DNA of 64,000 bases from UBA2336 sp964404445. Lineage in GTDB: Bacteria > Bacteroidota > Bacteroidia > Cytophagales > Cyclobacteriaceae. Positions 45,407 through 52,841 of the stretch are shown one piece after another. The notes beneath the pieces are model-generated. The model was given only the letters and a program-made list of their open reading frames with translations. It did not search any database and was not told where the DNA came from. The stretch spans positions 434,001 to 498,000 of the forward strand of contig CAYOJW010000001.1 in the NCBI GenBank assembly GCA_964404445.1. The letters run 5' to 3'. A program made the position numbers and the translations under genes. Position 1 is the first letter of the stretch. Each line of letters starts with the position of its first letter.

Positions 45407-45487
45407 ATGCCGGAAGTAATTATAAAATACAAAAACTGGAAACTGATTGTTGACAAAGAAGCAACGATAGTCACTCCCGAAATCTAA
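45407..45487 (+). pseudogene. Truncated copy (26 residues) of the gene at 46123
   Basis: From TTTG at 45373 to about 45470 the DNA is nearly identical to 46089-46184, covering the leader and the first 21 codons (MPEVIIKYKNWKLIVDKEAT). The similarity then ends sharply, and five other codons (VTPEI) lead to a stop inside a terminator hairpin. It keeps the promoter and the terminator, so a 26-residue peptide could still be made. It is probably a remnant of a duplication. The 342-bp gap at 45245-45586 otherwise holds promoters 3 and 4 and this terminator. Confidence 0.75.
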
Positions 45488-45506
45488 AGAATTTCGGGAT
45501 TTTTTT
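45475..45506 (+). terminator. Rho-independent terminator after the truncated copy
   Basis: A 9-bp perfect stem, TCCCGAAAT (45475-45483) with ATTTCGGGA (45491-45499), a 7-nt loop and then TTTTTTT (45500-45506). It overlaps the last codons of the 26-residue frame. Confidence 0.85.
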
Positions 45507-45522
45507 ACTTCATTTTTTTCAG

Positions 45523-45556
45523 CGACATCTTTTGGCGGTACGAGCTCTCATCTTTG
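45523..45556 (+). promoter_or_regulatory. Shared island promoter, copy 4 (gene at 45587)
   Basis: CGACA (45523-45527), TCT, TTTGG (45531-45535), 13 nt, CATCTTTG (45549-45556; one mismatch to TAnnTTTG). It lies 30 bp before the ATG at 45587. Confidence 0.75.
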
Positions 45557-45586
45557 TTCATAATAACAATTAAAAAAATAGGTATT

Positions 45587-46000
45587 ATGAAAAATCAGAC
45601 ACTACAATCGTTGGCAGTTATTTACAGAAGAATCCAAAACAGCCGCAGCAACAATGGTTCCTTTCAAGAAATTATGGAAAGCAACAAAACTGAAATTAAT
45701 TTTTTGGCAAACAAATTTAATCTAAGAGAGGAAGAGGCGTTGCTTTTGGCAGGTTCCTGTATCTGCACAATCGAACGTAATTCTCCAGAGTTTGGTGTTG
45801 ACGACCTCGCCAATAAGTTAGATGTAAATAATTTTGAAATTCTGCTTTATCAAAAACATCTGAAGTCGTTAGTTGAAAAGGAATTTTTGGTTGAATTTCC
45901 AAAGGAATGTCATCGTCATTGTCGCGGTTTAAAATTCGCTGTCGATATGATGAATAAAGAATTTGCGCTGCACGCTTCTTTAAATGAACATCTCGCATAG
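45587..46000 (+). CDS. Small helical protein, like the N-terminal domain of some Bacteroidota AAA ATPases
   Basis: From the ATG giving MKNQTLQSLAV the product is 137 residues. The middle part (NFLANKFNLREEEALLLAGS, FGVDDLANKLDVNNFEIL, HLKSLVEKEFLVEF) reads like the winged-helix-type region that precedes the AAA module in many Bacteroidota ATPases; here it stands alone. The C-terminus has a His/Cys pair (CHRHCRG). Function is unknown. It is framed by its own island promoter and a terminator, a self-contained unit. Confidence 0.65.
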   Translation: MKNQTLQSLAVIYRRIQNSRSNNGSFQEIMESNKTEINFLANKFNLREEEALLLAGSCICTIERNSPEFGVDDLANKLDVNNFEILLYQKHLKSLVEKEFLVEFPKECHRHCRGLKFAVDMMNKEFALHASLNEHLA

Positions 46001-46006
46001 TAAAAG

Positions 46007-46043
46007 CAAAAACCCCAAAATCTAAAAATTTCGGGGGTTTTTA
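46007..46043 (+). terminator. Rho-independent terminator after the 45587 gene
   Basis: The sequence AAAAACCCCAAAAT, loop, AATTTCGGGGGTTTTT forms a stem with one mismatch, followed by a T-rich tail. It starts 7 bp after the stop codon and ends 16 bp before the next island promoter. Confidence 0.7.
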
Positions 46044-46058
46044 TTCTTTTTTTCATAG

Positions 46059-46092
46059 CGACATACTTTGGCGTAGCGACCCAGTAGTTTTG
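46059..46092 (+). promoter_or_regulatory. Shared island promoter, copy 5 (gene at 46123)
   Basis: CGACA (46059-46063), TAC, TTTGGCG (46067-46073), then TAGTTTTG (46085-46092, perfect TAnnTTTG) after 13 nt counted from TTTGG. It lies 30 bp before the ATG. Confidence 0.8.
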
Positions 46093-46122
46093 TTTTTCAT
46101 AAAAACGAAAACAGGCAAAAAT

Positions 46123-46794
46123 ATGCCGGAAGTAACGATAAAATACAAAAACTGGAAACTGATTGTTGACAAAGAAGCAACGATAGCGGCTTATCAAAAA
46201 ATGATAAGCCAGCCGAAAGAGTGCACGTGTACACCGTGCGAAAATTACCTGGATAACAGAGAAGGGGTTTATCCCCACGAGATAAAAAAACTATTTAACC
46301 GGTTAGGCATTGATTACAGAAAAGAATCAGAGGTGTTTGAGGGCGGAAAGTCAGCAAACGGACAGTATCGGTATGTTGGTTATTTCTTTTTTGTAGGCAG
46401 GTTTTATCGCGTGCGCAAGCGCAATAAAAAACACAGAACCAAAATGCAGAGGTTGCTAACGCAAATGGCTGTAGTAACAAAAACATTTGCTATTCATTTT
46501 TCTAAAAACCCGGATAGTCCACTGGTTACTGAATTGTTTGAAGACACTACCGGTTTTGTAAAGATTAAGGTCAACTTTCAAATACCCTGGACAATCGGCA
46601 AAGAGAAAGAAGATAAAATAATGGACGGCTGGTTTCCCATAAAAACATGGACAACTAAAAATAGCCTGGAGATACGAGACGATTGGAGTGATCCGGCAAT
46701 TGAGATGAACAAAGAAATAACCCCTCAAATTGAAGAATTTGTAGCCGAAATAAAGGCGAATCAGGAGAAAGAAAATCTTGCCAAAAACGCATAA
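46123..46794 (+). CDS. Protein of unknown function with a CxCxxC motif
   Basis: From the ATG giving MPEVTIKYKNWKLIVDKEAT the product is 223 residues. A CTCTPC motif near residues 34-39 may bind a metal. The middle has aromatic strands (GYFFFVGRFYRVRKRNKKHR), then a basic helix. No signal peptide or membrane segment is seen. I do not recognise a family. The first 20 or so codons are duplicated at 45407. The gene has its own promoter (copy 5). Confidence 0.65.
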   Translation: MPEVTIKYKNWKLIVDKEATIAAYQKMISQPKECTCTPCENYLDNREGVYPHEIKKLFNRLGIDYRKESEVFEGGKSANGQYRYVGYFFFVGRFYRVRKRNKKHRTKMQRLLTQMAVVTKTFAIHFSKNPDSPLVTELFEDTTGFVKIKVNFQIPWTIGKEKEDKIMDGWFPIKTWTTKNSLEIRDDWSDPAIEMNKEITPQIEEFVAEIKANQEKENLAKNA

Positions 46795-46841
46795 GCATTG
46801 CTTTACTCGGCTCTTCAAAATTTCATAGCAAAAATTTACAA

Positions 46842-46875
46842 CGACATCCTTTGGCCGAGTGCCGCTCTACTTTTG
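46842..46875 (+). promoter_or_regulatory. Shared island promoter, copy 6 (methylase-to-WYL operon)
   Basis: CGACA (46842-46846), TCC, TTTGG (46850-46854), 13 nt, TACTTTTG (46868-46875, perfect TAnnTTTG). It lies 19 bp before the SPOUT methylase ATG and is the only promoter seen before the six-gene operon that ends with the WYL regulator. Confidence 0.8.
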
Positions 46876-46894
46876 TGCATGAAACAAAAGAATT

Positions 46895-47386
46895 ATGAGA
46901 GGTTATTTCGGAATTGGTATTGAGTTCACCAAAAACAAAAAGAACATCGGAACACTTTGGCGCAGCGCCATGCTGTTCAATTCATCGTTTGTCTATACGC
47001 TGGGTATGCGCTACAAATGGCAACCTACGGATACACTCAAGGCGTATCGCCATGTGCCGCTATTTGAATACGCATCGTTAGATGAACTCCTTCAATCCTT
47101 CCCAAAAGACGCAGAACTGGTGGGTGTGGAAATGACGGAAGATGCTACTGACATCGTAGATTTTATTCATCCGAAGCAATGTATCTACTTGTTAGGCACA
47201 GAAGACACAGGACTTACGCCCGAAGCATTGGCAAAGTGCCACAAAATAATCAAGCTGCCGGGCAGGCGTTCTATGAATGTTTCCGTTGCCGGTTCGCTTG
47301 TGCTTTACGACAGGTTTCTGAAAGAAAGTTTGCGCATTAATAAGCGCGACATCGCTTCGTTTAAAGAACGCATGGCCTTGAGATAA
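46895..47386 (+). CDS. SPOUT (TrmH-like) RNA 2'-O-methyltransferase
   Basis: This 163-residue single-domain SPOUT enzyme has motif 1 NIGTLWRSAMLFN (Asn and Arg conserved), motif 2 IYLLGTEDTGLTPEAL and motif 3 IKLPGRRSMNVSVAGSLVLY, which form the trefoil-knot SAM site. It lacks the extra RNA-binding domain of longer TrmH/RlmB proteins. The target may be tRNA or another RNA. It leads a tight operon: the next gene starts 12 bp after its stop. Confidence 0.88.
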   Translation: MRGYFGIGIEFTKNKKNIGTLWRSAMLFNSSFVYTLGMRYKWQPTDTLKAYRHVPLFEYASLDELLQSFPKDAELVGVEMTEDATDIVDFIHPKQCIYLLGTEDTGLTPEALAKCHKIIKLPGRRSMNVSVAGSLVLYDRFLKESLRINKRDIASFKERMALR

Positions 47387-47398
47387 AATACATCAAAA

Positions 47399-47578
47399 AT
47401 GAAAAAGAATGGCGCTTTTAAAATGTACGTTGATGAAAACGACAATGTAACAACGGTAGGCATAACCCCAGGTCATTTTCTTGCCCCACTCATTAAGAAA
47501 TTCCTGAAAGGTAAACGCGGAAAAAAATGGACACGATTAGAAGACAAGCCAGGTGCGTCCATGCCCGAACCAATGTAA
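47399..47578 (+). CDS. Small 59-residue protein
   Basis: ATG to TAA gives MKKNGAFKMYVDENDNVTTV, then a basic helix (LIKKFLKGKRGKKW) and a Pro-rich end. It lies 12 bp after the SPOUT methylase gene and 10 bp before the AAA+ gene, in the same direction, so it fits the operon. The composition is strongly basic in the middle. No family is recognised. The start context is AT-rich and plausible. Confidence 0.6.
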   Translation: MKKNGAFKMYVDENDNVTTVGITPGHFLAPLIKKFLKGKRGKKWTRLEDKPGASMPEPM

Positions 47579-47588
47579 AAACAAAACT

Positions 47589-48647
47589 ATGGAAACAGCT
47601 ATTGAATGTAAACTTCACTCCAGTGATGTGTATGGAGAGCCGTATTATGATTTAATACCGGAAAAACTGTATTACTCATATTTTCAAAAAGCACCCAGCA
47701 AAATTGTGGTAAGCAATACAAGCGCTAAAAAGATTATCCATTGGATTGAAACGAATTTATCGGATAAAATTATCGACAAAATCGTGAGCGGACACGCCAA
47801 AGCAAAGAGCATATTTTTTGAAGAATCAATATATATTCTTTCCACCAGAACACTCATTACGATAGAAAGTGAACACAACAGCCTTGAAATTTACTATCAT
47901 AGCGAGAAAGAGCAGGTTCAGGAAATCCTTGACGGTGCAAAAAAGTGTAAGGTTAAACCCAACACATCCTGCTTTCATTTAATCGTACCTGACAGCTATG
48001 GTTATGAATTGAAAAAATTAAAAAACAAGAAATTCAAAATATCCTTGCATCAAAACTATAACGATGATATTAAGGAGGTGCATTCAAAAATCCTGACTTC
48101 TCTCAAAAAAGAAACAAACGGGCTTATCTTGTTACATGGAATTCCGGGAACGGGTAAATCAACATACATCCGGTATGTAGCAGGTTGTATCAACAAAACA
48201 ATCATTTTTATTTCCCCGAACGTAGCACAGGATTTGAGTAATCCTTCGTTTGCTAAATTACTGATGAGCAACCCCAACTCGGTAATGATCATTGAAGACG
48301 CAGAAGAACTTTTGGTTTCGCGCAACCGCGAGAGAAACGCTGCTATTTCCATGCTGCTGAATCTTACGGATGGATTTCTTGGCGCCAGCTTGAATATTCA
48401 ATTTATCTGCACATTCAATACCGAACTTCAAAACATTGATACGGCATTATTGCGGAAAGGTCGCCTCAATGCGTTGTATGAATTTAAACCGCTAACCATT
48501 GAAAAATCAAAATCGTTACTTTCAGCATTGGGGAAAGAAAGTATTGAAGTTACGGAGCCGATGACGTTGGCCGATATTTACAATGCCGGTGGGCAAAATT
48601 TTAGTTTCAAACCCGAACGAAACAAAATTGGTTTCAGAGCAGCTTAA
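47589..48647 (+). CDS. AAA+ ATPase
   Basis: This 352-residue protein has a helical N-terminal region of about 170 residues of unknown type, then a compact AAA+ module. Walker A is GIPGTGKS at 184-191, Walker B VMIIEDAEELL, sensor 1 FICTFNTE and the arginine finger region ALLRKGRLN. It resembles the Bcs1/CDC48-like branch, which remodels or unfolds proteins. The C-terminal lid ends in FKPERNKIGFRAA. The start ATG at 47589 was chosen because the frame upstream overlaps the 59-residue gene. Confidence 0.85.
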   Translation: METAIECKLHSSDVYGEPYYDLIPEKLYYSYFQKAPSKIVVSNTSAKKIIHWIETNLSDKIIDKIVSGHAKAKSIFFEESIYILSTRTLITIESEHNSLEIYYHSEKEQVQEILDGAKKCKVKPNTSCFHLIVPDSYGYELKKLKNKKFKISLHQNYNDDIKEVHSKILTSLKKETNGLILLHGIPGTGKSTYIRYVAGCINKTIIFISPNVAQDLSNPSFAKLLMSNPNSVMIIEDAEELLVSRNRERNAAISMLLNLTDGFLGASLNIQFICTFNTELQNIDTALLRKGRLNALYEFKPLTIEKSKSLLSALGKESIEVTEPMTLADIYNAGGQNFSFKPERNKIGFRAA

Positions 48648-48649
48648 TT

Positions 48650-49126
48650 ATGAAAAATAAAACATTCACAGCTATTGATTTTGAAACTGCACAAGGCTAC
48701 CGATGGAGTATTTGCCAGGTTGGATTGGTGCGCGTTGAAAACGGTCTGGTAACAAACAAACTTGATATGCTTGTTCAGCCACCCGATAATTATTATTGGA
48801 AACAATTTGTGGAAATACACGGAATCGATTGGGAAAAAACCAAAGATGCACCAACGTTTGATTTGGTTTGGCCAATGATTGAGCCTTTCATTACAGGGCA
48901 ACATGTTGTTGCTCATAATTCGGCTTTCGATTTTACCTGCATTAAACAAACACTAAATTGGTACGGAATTGAAATGCCCGGCTTTACCGGTCATTGCACG
49001 TATAAAATTTATGGCAAATCGTTAAGCTTATTATGTGAGAAACACGGAATTGAACTTGACCACCATAATGCACTTTCGGACGCCATGGCGTGTGCAAATT
49101 TATTTATGAAACATCTTGAATGCTAA
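48650..49126 (+). CDS. DEDDh 3'-5' exonuclease (DnaQ-like)
   Basis: This is a 158-residue stand-alone exonuclease: motif ExoI AIDFETAQG (Asp, Glu), ExoII VVAHNSAFDF (Asp) and ExoIII HHNALSDAMACANLF (His, Asp), the DEDDh set. It would degrade DNA or RNA from the 3' end. It starts 2 bp after the AAA+ stop and is followed 4 bp later by the phosphatase-like gene. The family includes polymerase epsilon subunits and many defence-island exonucleases. Confidence 0.9.
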   Translation: MKNKTFTAIDFETAQGYRWSICQVGLVRVENGLVTNKLDMLVQPPDNYYWKQFVEIHGIDWEKTKDAPTFDLVWPMIEPFITGQHVVAHNSAFDFTCIKQTLNWYGIEMPGFTGHCTYKIYGKSLSLLCEKHGIELDHHNALSDAMACANLFMKHLEC

Positions 49127-49130
49127 GCAA

Positions 49131-49466
49131 ATGAATATACTCTTTGTTTGCACCATAAATAAGATGAGAAGTTTAACTGCCGAAAGAATATTTCAAAACG
49201 ACAATCGATTTATAATCAAGTCAGCGGGCACAAGCAAAGAAGCTACAACTTATATCTCGCGTGATTTAATTGAATGGGCTGATTATATTTTAGTAATGGA
49301 AAGGAATCACCGGAATAAAATCCATAAACTTTATCCGGATTTGTACAAAACGAAAAAAATAATTTGCTTGTATATACCTGACGAATATGATTTTATGGAC
49401 GCTGGGTTAATAGATTTGCTCAAGTCAAAATTTGAATACATTTGGGAAACAGAAATAACAAAATAA
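49131..49466 (+). CDS. Low-molecular-weight protein tyrosine phosphatase-like protein
   Basis: The ATG at 49131 gives MNILFVCTINKMRSLTAERI. The P-loop CTINKMR (Cys7 to Arg13) fits CX5R(S/T), and the later IPDEYDFMD holds the acidic residue of this family. The length (111 residues) is shorter than the about 150 of classical enzymes, as in the small Bacteroidota branch. Substrate may be a phosphoprotein or phosphorylated nucleotide. It sits between the exonuclease and the WYL gene. Confidence 0.85.
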   Translation: MNILFVCTINKMRSLTAERIFQNDNRFIIKSAGTSKEATTYISRDLIEWADYILVMERNHRNKIHKLYPDLYKTKKIICLYIPDEYDFMDAGLIDLLKSKFEYIWETEITK

Positions 49467-49492
49467 CTAATCTGTCTTAACGAAATTAGCGT

Positions 49493-50395
49493 ATGTCAAA
49501 GCGTGGATTTTATCAGCGATATTCTCTCATTATCAAAAGACTTCAAAAAAGCCCTGCTTCATTTGAAGAGATTAACGATTATCTGGAACAGCAATCTGAA
49601 TTTCAGGATTTCGATCTCGGGTTTTCCAGAAGGCAATTTCAACGCGATGTAAAAGACATAGGCGAACTTTTTGGTTTGGAAATTCAGTACAGCCGGTTAC
49701 AAAAAGCATACTTCATTGATAATGCAAACCAATCAACAGCCACCGACCGGATGTTAGAATATTTTTATATGGTCAACGCACTAAACGTTACAGACGATTT
49801 ATCAAAGCACATTCACCTTGAACAAAGACGTGCGCAGGGAACAGAACATTTTTACGGCTTGCTTCATTGCATTAAAAATCATTTTATTGTCAGGTTCCCG
49901 TATCACAAATATGAAGAAGATATAATCGTAAAACGCGAGGTAGAACCGTATGCGCTCAAAGAATTTAAAGGGCGTTGGTATTTAATAGCCAAAGATGTGC
50001 ATGACGGCTACACAAAAACTTTTGGATTAGACCGCATACAGGATTTGGAAATCACCAAAAAGAAATTCGCTACTTCGCCTGATTTTAATGCGAACAATTT
50101 GTTCAAAGATTATTTCGGAATAATCAATTCATCAGACGAAGAATTGACAGAAATCGTTTTGTCGTTCGATTCGTTTCAGGGAAAGTATGTAAAATCCTTT
50201 CCGTTGCACGAATCACAAAAGGTAATTATCGACAATGAAGCCGAAACGCAGATCAAGCTTTCCCTTTATGTTACGTATGATTTTTTATTGGAATTATTGT
50301 CATTCGGAGACAGAATGAAAGTAATATCACCAGAAAGCCTGCAAGAAGAAATTTGTGGCATCTACCATAACGCATTGAAACAATACAAAAAATAA
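49493..50395 (+). CDS. WYL-domain transcriptional regulator
   Basis: This 300-residue regulator has an N-terminal winged helix (about 1-75: SFEEINDYL and FSRRQFQRDVKDIGELFGL), then a WYL domain with the literal W162-Y163-L164 in FKGRWYLIAKD, followed by FGLDRIQDLEITKKKF, and a C-terminal WCX-like extension (about 215-300). WYL domains bind nucleic acid or nucleotide ligands and often regulate defence genes. It is the last gene of the operon started by promoter copy 6, so autoregulation is likely. Confidence 0.92.
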   Translation: MSKRGFYQRYSLIIKRLQKSPASFEEINDYLEQQSEFQDFDLGFSRRQFQRDVKDIGELFGLEIQYSRLQKAYFIDNANQSTATDRMLEYFYMVNALNVTDDLSKHIHLEQRRAQGTEHFYGLLHCIKNHFIVRFPYHKYEEDIIVKREVEPYALKEFKGRWYLIAKDVHDGYTKTFGLDRIQDLEITKKKFATSPDFNANNLFKDYFGIINSSDEELTEIVLSFDSFQGKYVKSFPLHESQKVIIDNEAETQIKLSLYVTYDFLLELLSFGDRMKVISPESLQEEICGIYHNALKQYKK

Positions 50396-50553
50396 AAATG
50401 GAATGCCTTGGCGCATACCCGTATGTGAAAAACCGGGGCACGAGAAGGGCGAAATCTTGAAAAAATTGTGTGTTAAGGTGAGAATACCGGTAATGCCATC
50501 AACTATTTTAGTGCCCGTTATGCTATCTTGCCAATTCGTTTAGTAAGCCCATT

Positions 50554-52662
50554 ATGATTAGAGTTCTTTTTTCGGTTATTCTCCTGTTCGCAACCGGTAT
50601 TTCATCCGCCCAGGTTCTTAGCCCGGCAAAATGGTCGTGGAAAGCCCCGGCAGCATCCGTAAAGGTTGGCGATGAGCTGGAGTTGATTTTTACCGTAACC
50701 ATTGACGATACGTGGTATGTATATGCAAATGATTTTGACCCCGACTGCGGGCCGTTGTTAACAACCGTAACCTTTGCAGAGCATAACAGCTTTAAAACGG
50801 TTGGCGCACTCAAAGCCATTAAACCAAAAGACAAACACGATGAGATTTTCGATTGCGATGTGAAGTTGTTTGTCGGGAAAGGCGAGTTCAGGCAAAAGAT
50901 CAAAGTCCTGTCGGCCGACCTGAAAATTTCCGGAATTATCGAAGGGCAAACCTGCACCGAAGTAGATGGCAAATGCATACCGTTTGAATCGGACTTTACC
51001 TTTACCGACATCGTAGTAACAGGCGCTAACACAACACCAATTGTAAAAACACCTGATCCTGAAAAACAACAAACTGTTGTTGCCCCGGTAACAGCAGAGC
51101 AGCCAGACACCGTAAAGGATGAGCCGACACAAGCACAAACATTCTCATCATCGGTTACAGGCCCACTGCTGGATAAAACTATTTTAGAAGGCGAACCCTC
51201 CTATGGTAACGAATCGTTTTGGACATTACTCATTCTTGCTTTTGTTGCAGGGCTTGCCTCATTAATTACACCGTGCGTGTTCCCGATGATACCCATGACG
51301 GTAACATTCTTTTTAAAAGACACACAATCAAAACGCGAAGGCATCAGGAAGGCAATCATTTTCGGGTTGTCGATCATTACCCTATACACATTGGCCGGAA
51401 CATTCTTTGCCATATTGTTAGGCCCCGAAGGATTGAATGCCCTGGCTACAAACTGGGCATTAAACCTCTTTATATTTTTTGTGTTCCTGATTTTCGCACT
51501 TTCCTTTTTCGGATTGTTTGAAATAACAGCACCTTATAAATTGGTAAACAAAGTTGATCAGCAAGCCGAAAAGGGAGGCTTGATTGGTGTGTTCTTCATG
51601 GCTTTCACGCTGGTGCTGATTTCGTTTAGCTGTACAGTACCCATTGTAGGAAGCGTGCTGGCATTATCGGCAGGGGGGCAAATACTCAAGCCCATCTTAA
51701 TGATGTTCTCGTATTCATTAGCCTTTGCTTTGCCGTTTGCTTTTTTTGCTTTCTTCCCGGAAGTAATCAAAAGTATGCCCAAGTCGGGCGGATGGTTAAA
51801 TGCCGTAAAGGTTACACTGGGATTTTTGGAGCTGGCGTTAGCATTGAAATTTTTCAGCATTGCCGATCAGGCATATCATTGGGGACTGTTAGATCGCGAT
51901 ATCAACATCGCTTTGTGGATAGTGATTTTTGGATTGTTAGGATTATACCTGTTGGGCAAACTCCGGCTTCCGCACGATAGTTCCGTTGAAAAAATTTCGG
52001 TGTCACGTTTAATGTTAGCCATTGTTGTATTCACGTTTGTGGTGTATTTGATACCGGGCTTGTGGGGCGCTCCGCTAAAAATGTTAGCAGGTTATTTACC
52101 GCCCATGCATACGCATGATTTTAATGTGATGGATGCATGCGGTGTTAATTCGTTAACCCTTAACGGTAAACAGGCAGGGGTTTGTGAAGAACCAAAACAT
52201 GCCGACTTCTTACACCTGCCGCACGGCCTGACAGGTTACTTCGATTATGAACAAGCCTTAAAATGCGCGCGCGAACAAAACAAACCCATCTTCATCGACT
52301 TCACCGGTCACGGGTGTACCAACTGCCGCGAAATGGAAGCCGTGGTGTGGAGCGACCCGGCTGTATTAGACCGGCTGAAAAACGATTTCATTATCGTTGC
52401 CCTGTATGTGGACGATAAAACCGAACTTCCCGAAAGCGAATGGATCACCTCGAAGTACGATGGTAAAGTGAAGAAAACCATCGGCAAGAAAAATGCCGAC
52501 ATCCAGATTACTCACCTCGATAACAATGCACAACCGTTTTATGTATTGTTAGGCCCCGATGAAAAAGTGCTGGCCTGGCCGTATGGTTATGATCGCAGTG
52601 TAGAAAAATTTGTCGAATTTCTGGAGCGAGGTAAACGCAAGTATAAAGAGTTGTATAAGTAA
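50554..52662 (+). CDS. dsbD: Thiol:disulfide interchange protein DsbD
   Basis: This 702-residue protein has signal peptide VLFSVILLFATGISSAQ and an N-terminal periplasmic domain with Cys in ADFDPDCG-like and EGQTCTEVDGKC positions. About eight membrane helices follow with the Cys pair in TPCVFPMIPMT and FSCTVPIVGS. The C-terminal thioredoxin domain has DFTGHGCTNCREME (CxxC near 588-591). It transfers electrons from cytosolic thioredoxin to periplasmic substrates. The context lies right of the AT-rich island and resumes normal base use. Confidence 0.92.
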   Translation: MIRVLFSVILLFATGISSAQVLSPAKWSWKAPAASVKVGDELELIFTVTIDDTWYVYANDFDPDCGPLLTTVTFAEHNSFKTVGALKAIKPKDKHDEIFDCDVKLFVGKGEFRQKIKVLSADLKISGIIEGQTCTEVDGKCIPFESDFTFTDIVVTGANTTPIVKTPDPEKQQTVVAPVTAEQPDTVKDEPTQAQTFSSSVTGPLLDKTILEGEPSYGNESFWTLLILAFVAGLASLITPCVFPMIPMTVTFFLKDTQSKREGIRKAIIFGLSIITLYTLAGTFFAILLGPEGLNALATNWALNLFIFFVFLIFALSFFGLFEITAPYKLVNKVDQQAEKGGLIGVFFMAFTLVLISFSCTVPIVGSVLALSAGGQILKPILMMFSYSLAFALPFAFFAFFPEVIKSMPKSGGWLNAVKVTLGFLELALALKFFSIADQAYHWGLLDRDINIALWIVIFGLLGLYLLGKLRLPHDSSVEKISVSRLMLAIVVFTFVVYLIPGLWGAPLKMLAGYLPPMHTHDFNVMDACGVNSLTLNGKQAGVCEEPKHADFLHLPHGLTGYFDYEQALKCAREQNKPIFIDFTGHGCTNCREMEAVVWSDPAVLDRLKNDFIIVALYVDDKTELPESEWITSKYDGKVKKTIGKKNADIQITHLDNNAQPFYVLLGPDEKVLAWPYGYDRSVEKFVEFLERGKRKYKELYK

Positions 52663-52841
52663 GCAATATACAGGGCGGGCTTGCTGTAAATCTGTATAAA
52701 TTAGGGGGTGTTTTTACAGCCATTTGCGTACAGGGGTTCAAATACCTATATTGGCCAATCGTTTAGCGGGTCGTTTTGTTTGATCCCTGTTTTTTAAACG
52801 TTTATTTTTACGCCTATTTTTTAAACAGAAATGTTGAGGCA

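Noticed and set aside
45343..46875. Regularly repeated TTTGGCG blocks as a possible CRISPR or tandem-repeat array
   Set aside because: Copies are 180 to several thousand bases apart with genes between them, and each is aligned to a TAnnTTTG and a start codon, so they are promoters.
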